The position numbers were made by a program, and so were the translations under genes. From Gluconacetobacter liquefaciens (GTDB lineage Bacteria > Pseudomonadota > Alphaproteobacteria > Acetobacterales > Acetobacteraceae), in NCBI RefSeq assembly GCF_003350405.1, contig NZ_QQAW01000010.1:1-64000 (forward strand): 64,000 bases of DNA. The letters are read 5' to 3'. This document shows, one piece after another, positions 1-7,338 of this stretch (its first letter is position 1; the number at the start of each line of letters is the position of its first letter). Under the pieces are notes generated by a model that had not been told where the DNA came from, ran no database searches, and saw only the letters and a program-made list of their open reading frames with translations.

Positions 1-216
1 GCGTGTGCCCATCGCCCGTTTCCGGCCGCCACGCTTGCGGACCGACAGCCCCTCTTCGCGATAGAGCCGGAACAGCTTCTTGTGGTTCATCGCCATTCCT
101 TCCCGGCCGAGCAGGATATGCAGTCGCCGGTAGCCAAATCGCCGTCGCTCCTGAGCCAGTTCGCGCAGCCGCCCGCGCGCTGTGGCATCATCCGGGCGCC
201 GGCGATGCTGCCGCGT
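1..216 (-). mobile_element. IS3-family transposase (OrfB) remnant, runs off the left edge
   Basis: Read on the minus strand, this stretch encodes a run containing ERRRFGYRRL, HILLGREGMAMNHKK and LFRLYREEGLSVRKR. That is the conserved helix-turn-helix stretch of IS3-family OrfB (DDE) transposases just before the catalytic domain. The catalytic part would lie outside the window, so activity cannot be judged. No start codon or terminal repeat is visible, and the frame runs back into an unrelated regulator fragment near 200-250. This looks like an insertion-sequence remnant rather than a complete element. Family assignment is from recognised motifs; subgroup is not determined. Confidence 0.75.
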
Positions 217-384
217 ATTCAGGCCAGAAAGCGGCATGCCGCCTGATGCCGCGTTCCTCCTGCGCGATGAAGCCCAGGGAGAAACCGGCCGCTCCGGCGG
301 CGTCTTTCAGGGTCAGGCCACGCTCCTGGCGGACGGCACGCAGCCTTTATCCTATTGGAGCAACGCCATCCGCCTGCGCTAGTC
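217..384 (-). pseudogene. Broken XRE-family regulator fragment (N-terminal HTH)
   Basis: On the minus strand one frame reads RLRAVRQERGLTLKDAAG followed by FSLGFIAQEERGI. This is the N-terminal helix-turn-helix of XRE/cupin regulators such as those beside amino-acid and polyamine genes. A TAA stop sits directly before RLRAVRQ, where such proteins continue upstream (QADGVAPIG is readable before it). The downstream part, including any cupin domain, is missing, and the frame is replaced by IS3 sequence. It is therefore a dead fragment. It lies downstream of the APC permease gene on the same strand and may once have regulated the amino-acid catabolic genes; that is inference. Confidence 0.55.
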
Positions 385-536
385 GAGAGGTGCGTTAACC
401 CTGTTGAGACATCGCAGATCGCAGCATACACAGTTCGTTCCGTGATGCGATTGAAATGTTCCTTCAAAGTGTCAATCAGAATTTTAGTATGGGTAAAATT
501 TTGTTCGTGAGGAGGTTCGGGTAATGAGCCTCTCTC

Positions 537-2105
537 TCATGGCGTGCTGCCGGCATGGTGTGTTGCTGGCGGAAGGTGGCAGCGGCCGGCCCACTCATGG
601 ATCACGACGGCAAACAGGATGGTTGCCAGGTCGGCCGAAGCAGTGGAAAGGTGATGCTGCCCTCCGAACGGGCCGGCGCGGGAGAGAACCATCAGGCCCG
701 TGAAATAGACGAAGATCCAGCCGGCATGGCGCAGGTCGTGACGCAGGGTAACGCGCCCGTCGCGTCTGAAGCGCAAGGCAAGCATGATCGTTGAGAGCCC
801 GAGCAGCATGGGCAGCAGCCATCGCAGGGTCGGCCAGCCTGTCCAGAGTAAGACCAATGTTGCGATGGCGAATGCGAGCGGAGAAAGCAGGGTAAAGCCT
901 ATGACGCGGAACGGACGCTCCATGTCTGGGCGGTTGCGTCGCAGTGCGACGGCGCAGATCGGTGCGAAGGCGTAACTGAGCATGAGAGCGGAGGATACGA
1001 CGGAAATAAGTGCCTGCCAGGATGGAAAGGGCAATGTCCAAAACAGCGCCAGCCCGAAGGTAAGGAGCAGGGCGCCGTTCGGCACACCGGTACGGGGATG
1101 TACCCGGGCGAAGGCGGAAAAGAACGTGCCGTTCCGGGCCCATGCATAGATGACGCGGGGCGTCGCCGACATATAGATGTTTCCTGTGCCCGCGGGGGAC
1201 AGCATGGCGTCCGCGACCACGAAGGTTGCCAGCGTGCCGAGACCCAGCGCCATCGCGATGTTGTGGAATGGCAGGGGTAGCCGGGTGCCGATGTCTGTCC
1301 AGCCGCCGGCTAGGAAGGCCATCGGCAGGGCACCGATGAAAGCAGCCTGCAGCAAGACGTAAACGATGCTGGAGAGCCCGACGGATGCGATCAGGGCGAT
1401 GGGAATGGTACGCTGTGGATGGCGCACTTCGCTGGCAACGGACAGGATCGGTGTTAGACCGAGATAGGCGAAGATGATGCCGCCGGTGGCGACGGCGCTC
1501 TGCACGCCCGCTGCCCCCTGCGGAGCGAAACCGTGTGCGGTGAAATTGCTGCCGTGCAGATGGGCCAGCAACACCACGACGACCATGGCAGGTACGCAGA
1601 ATTTGAAGATCGTCATGAGGGTGTTGACGCGGGCGAAGGTCGCGATGCCGCGCCAGTTGATCCAGAACAGGGCAGCGAGCAGGGTCGCCTGCGCGCACCA
1701 GCCGGCGATCGTTGGATCGCCCGCCGCGTCGCGCGTCAGGCCGCCAATCCAGGCGCCGGCATATTGGCGCGCGGCGACGATTTCGATCGCGATCAGACTG
1801 GAGAACGCGATGGTGGTGATGAGGCCCATCAGGAATCCGGCGATCACACCGTGAGACTGTTCGGGATAGCGTACCACCCCGCCCGTGAGCGGCAGCGCCG
1901 CGCCGAGTTCACAGTAGATCAGGCCGATCAGGAGCACCGCGACGCCGCCTATGACCCAGGAGATCAGGCTGGCAGGCCCTGCGATGTCCGCAACATGGGC
2001 GGCTGCGAACAGCCAGCCGGACCCGAAGATCGCGCCGAATCCGATCATGGTCAGATCGAGCAATCCCAGATCGCGTTTGAAACCGTCAGGGGGCATGCAT
2101 GCCAA
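537..2105 (-). CDS. APC-superfamily amino-acid permease
   Basis: A 522-residue, strongly hydrophobic protein with about 12 predicted membrane helices. The N-terminal DLTMIGFGAIFGSGWLFAA matches the substrate-binding first helix of the amino acid-polyamine-organocation (APC) family, and GLIYCELGAALPLTGG is the typical helix 2-3 region. It probably imports an amino acid by proton or cation symport across the inner membrane. A second in-frame ATG four codons in (MPPDGF) could be the true start. It is the last gene of a minus-strand run with the aldehyde dehydrogenase and the DadA-type oxidase, with about 36 bp between it and the dehydrogenase, so it most likely imports the substrate those enzymes degrade. 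Exact substrate unknown. Confidence 0.85.
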   Translation of the reverse strand: MACMPPDGFKRDLGLLDLTMIGFGAIFGSGWLFAAAHVADIAGPASLISWVIGGVAVLLIGLIYCELGAALPLTGGVVRYPEQSHGVIAGFLMGLITTIAFSSLIAIEIVAARQYAGAWIGGLTRDAAGDPTIAGWCAQATLLAALFWINWRGIATFARVNTLMTIFKFCVPAMVVVVLLAHLHGSNFTAHGFAPQGAAGVQSAVATGGIIFAYLGLTPILSVASEVRHPQRTIPIALIASVGLSSIVYVLLQAAFIGALPMAFLAGGWTDIGTRLPLPFHNIAMALGLGTLATFVVADAMLSPAGTGNIYMSATPRVIYAWARNGTFFSAFARVHPRTGVPNGALLLTFGLALFWTLPFPSWQALISVVSSALMLSYAFAPICAVALRRNRPDMERPFRVIGFTLLSPLAFAIATLVLLWTGWPTLRWLLPMLLGLSTIMLALRFRRDGRVTLRHDLRHAGWIFVYFTGLMVLSRAGPFGGQHHLSTASADLATILFAVVIHEWAGRCHLPPATHHAGSTP

Positions 2106-2141
2106 ATTCTGTCTGCTCGCTGTTGTGGGGGGCTGTGTGGA

Positions 2142-3707
2142 TCAGTCCGTGCCGTCGATCATACGGTGGAGCGCCAGGGGATTGCCGTCCCGCAGGGCTG
2201 CCGGCAGCAGGGCGTCGGGCAGGTCCTGATAGCAGACCGGACGTAGGAAACGCTCGATGGCGCCTGTGCCGACCGAAGTCGTGCGGCCATCGCTGGTGGC
2301 GGGGAAGGGGCCGCCATGAACCATGGCCGGGCAGACCTCGACGCCGGTTGGCCAGCCATTCGCCAGGATGCGGCCCGCCTTGCGTTCCAGCACCGGCATG
2401 AGCGCCAGGGCCTGATCGGTGTCGGTCGCGTCCATCTGGAGGCTGACGGTCAACTGGCCTTCCAGCCGACGCGCGACGGTGTGGAGCGTCTCGAAATCGG
2501 GGCAGGAAACGATCAGGGCGCAGGAGCCGAAAATCTCGTGTGACAATACCGGATCATGCAGGAAGGCGTCTGCGTCCGCAGTGAACAGGGTGGCGTGGCA
2601 GGCTCGTGGTCCTGACTCGGGGCCGGTTGCCAGCAAATGGACGCCAGGACGTGCCGCCAGCGCGGCGACCCCGGCCTTGTAGGTTGCGTGGATGGACGAT
2701 GTCAGCATCGTCTGGGGTGTTACGGTGGCCAAGGCCCGTGCCGCGGCGGCCTTGAAGCGGTCCAGGCTTTCTCCCGCGATCGCCAGGACCAGGCCCGGTG
2801 AGGTGCAGAACTGGCCGGCGCCCATGCTCAGGGAACTGATGAAAGCGCTGGCCAATGCATCGGCGCGCGTGGCGAGAGCGGCAGGCAGCAGGAAGACCGG
2901 ATTGATGCTGCTCATCTCCGCGAAGACGGGAATCGGAACCGGGCGTGCCGCCGCGATGGCGGACAGGGCGAGGCCGCCCGCGCGCGAACCGGTAAAGCCC
3001 ACGGCCGCGATGGCACCGTCGCTGACCAGTGCAGCGCCGATGGCGTGGGCGGGGCCGCCGAGCAGCGAGAACACGCCATCTGGCAGGCCGCATCGTTCCA
3101 CCGCCCGCAGGATCGCCCGGCCCGCGAGTTCGCTGGTTCCCGGATGGGCCGGGTGGGCCCTGGCGACGACGGGGCAGCCGGCGGCAAGGGCGGATGCCGT
3201 ATCGCCGCCGGCCACGGAGAAGGCGAGCGGAAAGTTGCTGGCGCCGAAAACCGCCACCGGTCCTATGCCGATGCGGATCTGGCGCAGGTCGGCGCGCGGT
3301 ATCGGCGTGCGTTCGGGCTGTGCCGGGTCGATACGGGCGTCGACGCAGCGTCCGGCGCGCAGAAGCCGGGCGAACAGGCGCAACTGGCCGGTGGTGCGCG
3401 CCCGTTCGCCCAGCAGGCGCGCCATCGGCAGGCCGCTTTCCCGATGGGCGCGCTCGGGCAACGTGTCGCCCAGGGCGTCCAGTTCTTCCGCGATGGTGTC
3501 CAGGAACCGGGCGCGCTCCGCGGGGGATGTCGCGCGGTAGGTGTCATAGGCCGCGTCGGCCAGCATACAGGCCTCGCCGACGTCCTCGGCCGTCGCGCAT
3601 GAGAAGGCGGTGGGCAATGTCTGGCCCGTGGTGGCGTCCACCGCATGGAAGGTCTCGGCGCGCGCGCGCGGGCGTGAACCGACAAGAAGCTCGCCTGTCA
3701 GGGTCAT
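2142..3707 (-). CDS. Alpha-ketoglutaric semialdehyde (2,5-dioxovalerate) dehydrogenase-like
   Basis: A 521-residue NAD(P)+-dependent aldehyde dehydrogenase. The oxyanion Asn is in FGASNFP (Asn158), the general base in FAEMSSINP (Glu264) and the nucleophile in [10 protein letters not shown] (Cys301). The FAEMSSINP and [10 protein letters not shown] forms are characteristic of the type III ketoglutaric semialdehyde dehydrogenases that end hydroxyproline and sugar-acid pathways by making 2-oxoglutarate. The start overlaps the stop of the upstream oxidase by 4 bp (ATGA), so the two are translationally coupled. Pairing with a DadA-type oxidase suggests hydroxyproline use, but the ring-opening deaminase of that route is not in the window. 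Confidence 0.85.
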   Translation of the reverse strand: MTLTGELLVGSRPRARAETFHAVDATTGQTLPTAFSCATAEDVGEACMLADAAYDTYRATSPAERARFLDTIAEELDALGDTLPERAHRESGLPMARLLGERARTTGQLRLFARLLRAGRCVDARIDPAQPERTPIPRADLRQIRIGIGPVAVFGASNFPLAFSVAGGDTASALAAGCPVVARAHPAHPGTSELAGRAILRAVERCGLPDGVFSLLGGPAHAIGAALVSDGAIAAVGFTGSRAGGLALSAIAAARPVPIPVFAEMSSINPVFLLPAALATRADALASAFISSLSMGAGQFCTSPGLVLAIAGESLDRFKAAAARALATVTPQTMLTSSIHATYKAGVAALAARPGVHLLATGPESGPRACHATLFTADADAFLHDPVLSHEIFGSCALIVSCPDFETLHTVARRLEGQLTVSLQMDATDTDQALALMPVLERKAGRILANGWPTGVEVCPAMVHGGPFPATSDGRTTSVGTGAIERFLRPVCYQDLPDALLPAALRDGNPLALHRMIDGTD

Positions 3708-4948
3708 GATGTTCCCCTCATTCTGGGATGAAACCGATCTGGAGACAGGGCAGGCGGAATCGGCGTGCCCTCCAGCATGTGGGCCGCCATTTGCTCAGCG
3801 GTGGTGGCTGCCAAGGTCAGGCCCAGATGATTGTGCCCGCATGCCACGAAAAGGCGCGGCTGACCGGCCGGTCTGCCCAGCATCGGAAGATAGTCGGGCA
3901 AGGTCGGACGCGACCCGTGCCAGCGTGCGATCTCGGAGGCGATCGGCAGGCCCAGCGCATGGACATGTCGTTCGAGTGCTGCCCATTTGCGCGGGTCTGG
4001 CGGTGCGTCGTGGTGCGTGAATTCGACGAAAGACGTTGCGCGGAGCCGTTTGCCGAAGCGGGTTACCACCAGGGCGCGGTCTTCGAACACCATGTTCGGC
4101 AGGTCATAGGCGTCGCCGTGATCCCATTCGATATGATAGCCGCGTTCGGCAATCATGGGGAGCCGAAGACCGGGAAGCAGGCGCCTCGAGGTGACGCCGC
4201 CTGCGACCAGTACGGCGTCGGCCCGCAGGACGCGATCCGTGTTGCTGACGGTGATGCCGTCGGCGTTTGCGTGCAGGACTGTCGCTTCGTCGGAAATCCA
4301 TGTCCCGCCCGCATTGATAAAGGCCTCGGCAAGTCGTTCCAGCAATTCAGTGGGTGAGACGACATGGGCCGTGCCGCCATAATGTACGCCCGCCGCGACC
4401 AGCGCGTGCAGGCGGCTATTGATCTGGGCGCATTCGCTCTCGGTCAACGGCCTGGTGGTCGCGGTGCCGCAATCGGCCTGGCAGGCCGCGTGGGCGCGCA
4501 ACGCGGCGCCGCTGCCTTCCCAGAGCTTCGTCGTGCCGTCGCGCTGGAGCAGCGTGGGGCCGGGCAGCGAGTGATCGAGTCGTTCCCATGCTGGAAGGGA
4601 CTCTGCCTGAAGGGCGCGGAGCGCCTGGCGCCCGCGCGTTACCTGGTCCGGCAGGCAGGCGCGCAGGAAACGGAACGACCAGGGAAGCCAGGCTGCGGGA
4701 TGGTGCCAATCGACCGCCACCGGACCCCGGGGGAACCGGAGGCGCGGAAGGGACAGCAGGGTCGAAACTTGGGGCAGGGGCTCGACCTGTTCCGCCGCGA
4801 TATGGCCGGCATTGCCGAAGGACGCCGGCACGGCATCAGGTTTGGCGATGATCGTGACGGCGACGCCACGGCGTTGCAGGGCCAGGGCACAACTGCGGGC
4901 GATGACACCGCCACCGACGACGGCAACCGATTTCAGGCCATGGGTCAT
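3704..4948 (-). CDS. DadA-family FAD-dependent oxidoreductase (probable D-amino-acid / D-hydroxyproline dehydrogenase)
   Basis: A 414-residue FAD-dependent oxidoreductase of the DAO/DadA fold. The dinucleotide-binding motif near residues 11-16 reads GGGVIA, so the usual third glycine is alanine. The C-terminal [31 protein letters not shown] is the FAD-closing segment of DadA-type D-amino-acid dehydrogenases (quoted here in parts: [13 protein letters not shown]). It would oxidise a D-amino acid at the inner face of the membrane and pass electrons to the chain. First gene of a minus-strand set with the semialdehyde dehydrogenase (4-bp overlap) and an APC permease. The context favours cis-4-hydroxy-D-proline as substrate, but this is inference. 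Confidence 0.8.
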   Translation of the reverse strand: MTHGLKSVAVVGGGVIARSCALALQRRGVAVTIIAKPDAVPASFGNAGHIAAEQVEPLPQVSTLLSLPRLRFPRGPVAVDWHHPAAWLPWSFRFLRACLPDQVTRGRQALRALQAESLPAWERLDHSLPGPTLLQRDGTTKLWEGSGAALRAHAACQADCGTATTRPLTESECAQINSRLHALVAAGVHYGGTAHVVSPTELLERLAEAFINAGGTWISDEATVLHANADGITVSNTDRVLRADAVLVAGGVTSRRLLPGLRLPMIAERGYHIEWDHGDAYDLPNMVFEDRALVVTRFGKRLRATSFVEFTHHDAPPDPRKWAALERHVHALGLPIASEIARWHGSRPTLPDYLPMLGRPAGQPRLFVACGHNHLGLTLAATTAEQMAAHMLEGTPIPPALSPDRFHPRMRGTS

Positions 4949-5253
4949 GTCGTCTCCGCCGGTCGTTCAATGCCCGAATGCCGGCGATGTGGAATATGGC
5001 AACCGTCCATGCTTTCTCATTTTCACACAAAAACGAATTACGTATACGATAGACGTAGTGCGCTTTTCCTGACAAGGTATGACGCGATGCGTCAAGGGGG
5101 AGAGGCGATGAAAATGCTTCGGCATCCGCGAGCGGGCTGTGCGACGCGATCGGTGCGGGGGCGCCGCAATGGTCGCGCGGACAGCGTGGTGCGCGGATAT
5201 CGCCTTTCGTGCGTGTGGCGATCATGTCGTAACGGGACTTGCGGGGATGCATC
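4949..5253. other. Divergent intergenic region between oxidase and racemase genes
   Basis: About 305 bp without a convincing gene. It separates the minus-strand oxidase operon from the plus-strand racemase, so it must hold promoters for both. Positions 5025-5065 are AT-rich compared with the surroundings and include a short self-complementary GTATAC. A 6-3-6 inverted repeat follows at 5080-5094. Long frames crossing the region have no domain resemblance. Confidence 0.5.
5080..5094. promoter_or_regulatory. Inverted repeat TGACGC-GAT-GCGTCA, possible operator
   Basis: Six-base perfect arms around a three-base centre in the divergent intergenic region upstream of the racemase gene. Size and location fit a dimeric regulator site. 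No regulator gene is adjacent, apart from the dead XRE fragment at the window's left end. Confidence 0.3.
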
Positions 5254-6048
5254 ATGATCAAAGTGTTGTGGATCAACCCCGTTTCCGATTCCGGGCAGAA
5301 TGCGGGCATTGCACGGGAACTGGCGGCCATCCGCCAGCCCGGGACGGAAATTCACGTCTGCTCGCTGGATCTTGGCGATCTCGTTCTCTCAAGTATAGGG
5401 CGGCGCGCGCCACAGAGTGCCGTCTGGTTTCCGATCGTGTCGTCTGTCTATCATGCGCAGGCCGAAGGAATTGATGCGATCGCCATCGGCTGTTTTTACG
5501 ATACCGCTCTTGATGAGGCGCGTGAGGTCTCGGGTTCGGCGATCGTCTGCGCGCCATGCCACAGCGCCCTGGAAATCGCGACCAGGCTCTGTCATCGCGT
5601 GTCCATCATTATTGCCGATGGATCCTATCGCGTGCAGATGGAGGAGACGATCCGGAAGTATGGCTTGTCCCATCGTATCGCCTCGTTTCGTGCCATCGAC
5701 GCAACGGTCGAGAGTCTGCAGCAAGACGGTGTCGCGACTTATGAGCGCCTGCGTCGCGTGATCGGTGCGGCCATCGTCGAGGATGGTGCCGAAGGAATTG
5801 TCCTGGGATGCACGAGTGCGTTCGGCTATGCGGTCCGCCTGCGCGAGGAATTCGGCATTCCGGTCGTCGATTGCCAGCAAGCCGCGTTCAAATGTGCCGA
5901 ATTCATGGGGCGGGCCCGTGAGGCGCTGCACTGGCTTCCAAGCCGGAAGGGAAGCTGTCAGGCGCCGACGAAGGATTTTCTCGAGCAGTCGGGTCTCTTC
6001 GGGAAACCGTCTCCTCTTGCGGGACGAATCGTTGTCCCGGCGGTCTAG
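5254..6048 (+). CDS. Asp/Glu/hydantoin racemase family protein
   Basis: A 264-residue protein of the aspartate/glutamate/hydantoin racemase superfamily. The two-cysteine arrangement is present: Cys80 in AIAIGCFYDTALDEAR and Cys186 in GIVLGCTSAFGY, the usual general acid/base pair. The ATG at 5254 is preferred over the upstream TTG at 5239 because a GGGGA lies 7 bases before it. It probably epimerises an amino acid or hydantoin. The next plus-strand gene is an NCS1 permease of the hydantoin/allantoin/cytosine class (now broken), which together suggests a former hydantoin or amino-acid racemisation module. The stop codon TAG lies in the CTAG end of an inserted repeat element, so the natural C-terminus may have been altered. 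Confidence 0.8.
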   Translation: MIKVLWINPVSDSGQNAGIARELAAIRQPGTEIHVCSLDLGDLVLSSIGRRAPQSAVWFPIVSSVYHAQAEGIDAIAIGCFYDTALDEAREVSGSAIVCAPCHSALEIATRLCHRVSIIIADGSYRVQMEETIRKYGLSHRIASFRAIDATVESLQQDGVATYERLRRVIGAAIVEDGAEGIVLGCTSAFGYAVRLREEFGIPVVDCQQAAFKCAEFMGRAREALHWLPSRKGSCQAPTKDFLEQSGLFGKPSPLAGRIVVPAV

Positions 6049-6152
6049 GGCATTTCCACCGAACGCAAGTTCGGTGGAAATGCCCTGGTTTATTGTTTCT
6101 ACACGCATCTTCACCTGTTCGAACGCAAACGTTCAAACAGAATCTGTTCCAG
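6045..6152 (+). repeat. 108-bp palindromic dispersed repeat, copy 1
   Basis: Two hairpins separated by a short spacer. The first pairs GCATTTCCACCGAA with its complement around 6049-6083, the second pairs CCTGTTCGAACG with CGTTCAAACAG around 6115-6140. An inverted copy with the same layout and spacer (GTTTATTGTTT, CATCTTCACCTGTT) lies at 40687-40792. Ends read CTAG...CCAG here and CTAG...CTAG in the other copy. No coding capacity. Consistent with a small non-autonomous (MITE/REP-like) element. It follows the racemase stop and precedes the NCS1 permease. Confidence 0.8.
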
Positions 6153-6178
6153 GTCGCCAGCGGAACCAGGATGGGCCC

Positions 6179-7093
6179 ATGGATATCTCCCACGACGAAT
6201 ATGTGCAGACACCTGTTCCATATGAACGGCGCGGCAATGGCTGGAGCGTGTTTCTCATCATCCTCGGCACGCAATGCGGCCTGCCGGGGATTATTCTTTC
6301 CGGAGAGATCTTCAGGTCCATGGGGATCGGCATGGGGTGCCTGGCCATTGTCGCGGGTACGCTGCTGACGGGGGTGTTGTCCAGCGGCACGTCCTATCTG
6401 GGGGCGAAGAGTGGATTGAGTTTCGCGGTCATAACCGAATCCGTTTTTGGACGTCGGGCCTCAATGCTGGTGAAATTGGCAATCGGCCTGGCGCTGGTAG
6501 GGTGGTTCGCATCGACATGCGGTCTGCTTGGGCAGAGTGCCTCGGCCATCCTGCGGGCCCATTATGGCCTCGATATCAGCCCGCTGGCGATTTCGGCTCC
6601 GATCAGCGTCCTGATTGTCGCATCGGTGCTGTTCGGGGCGGAGGGACTGGAGCGGATCGGCACCATCGCGGCTCCTGCCGTCGGGCTTGCGATCACGGGT
6701 GTGATGTGGATGGTCTGGCGAGGGGGAGTCCCGCATCACGCCGAGGCGGCGGCTTCGGCGGGCATCTGGCATGGGTCGTCAGAATTCGGTCGCTTCGTAT
6801 CGGCCGTTGTCGGGTCGTACGTCGTTGGCATTCTCATTCAGCCCGATTACAGCCGTTATGTCCGCAGGCCGATCGATGCGATGGCCGGCACGTTCGGCGC
6901 GCTTTCGATCGCCTGGCCGCTGGTCATGATCGGTGGCGGAGTTCCGGCCGCGATCAGCGGCCATGCCACGCTGATCGAGGCGCTGCCTGACGCGGGCCTG
7001 ACGCTTCTTGCCGTTCTGATCTCGGTGCTCTGTGCATGGGTCGATGCGGCGGCCTGCCTCTATTCAGGCAGTCTTGCGCTGGCGAATCTTGGA
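6179..7093 (+). pseudogene. NCS1 (cytosine/hydantoin/allantoin-type) permease, 3' truncated
   Basis: From ATG 6179 the frame encodes about 305 residues of an NCS1 nucleobase:cation symporter (MDISHDEYVQTPVPYERRG, then GLPGIILSGEIF, GQSASAILRAHYG and QPDYSRYVRRP). The motif YSRYVR in the cytoplasmic loop and the helix-1 region are typical of CodB-like permeases. Near 7085-7095 the homology stops inside about the tenth helix, and the same DNA becomes the C-terminal part of a glycosyltransferase in another frame. The permease frame continues as Gly/Arg-rich nonsense to 7390. About 100 residues are missing, so transport is unlikely. The partner racemase upstream suggests an original hydantoin or amino-acid derivative substrate. 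Confidence 0.75.
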
Positions 7094-7292
7094 GGATGTG
7101 TTGCAGCCTTGCGGGGCGGGGATTGTGGTGCCGGCCGCCGATGCGGTGGCGCTGGCCGACGCCATGCAGGCGATGCTGACCCCCGGTGTCCGCGACGGGA
7201 TGGCGGAAGCTGCGTTGAAGGTGGTGCGGGAGACGCTGAGTGCGCCCGCGCAGTCCGCGCGGCTGGAGGCGCGGCTACTGTCTCTGCTGTAG
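7084..7292 (+). pseudogene. Glycosyltransferase (group 1) C-terminal fragment
   Basis: In the frame offset from the permease, positions 7083-7292 encode RILEDVLQPCGAGIVVPAADA followed by VALADAMQAML and ending EARLLSLL. The pattern ILED...CGAGIVVPAADAVALADAM is that of the C-terminal nucleotide-sugar binding region of GT-B (group 1/4) glycosyltransferases, where a GGxxEILEDG..G.LVPPGD..ALA segment recurs. There is no N-terminal domain and no own start, so it is a relic brought next to the permease by a deletion or rearrangement. A strong hairpin terminator follows directly. Confidence 0.5.
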
Positions 7293-7295
7293 ATG

Positions 7296-7332
7296 TTCCG
7301 AAAAGTCACGCTTGCATAGTGACTTTTCGGAA
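7296..7332. terminator. Bidirectional hairpin terminator
   Basis: Perfect 14-bp inverted repeat: TTCCGAAAAGTCAC at 7296-7309, a 9-base loop, and GTGACTTTTCGGAA at 7319-7332, followed by an AT-rich run. It lies between the converging glycosyltransferase fragment (stop 7292) and the TonB receptor (stop 7339) and can serve both. Confidence 0.8.
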
Positions 7333-7338
7333 TGAATT

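Noticed and set aside
5765-6178. Upstream extension of the NCS1 permease frame
   Set aside because: It is an off-frame reading of the racemase gene and the repeat; ATG 6179 starts the permease homology.
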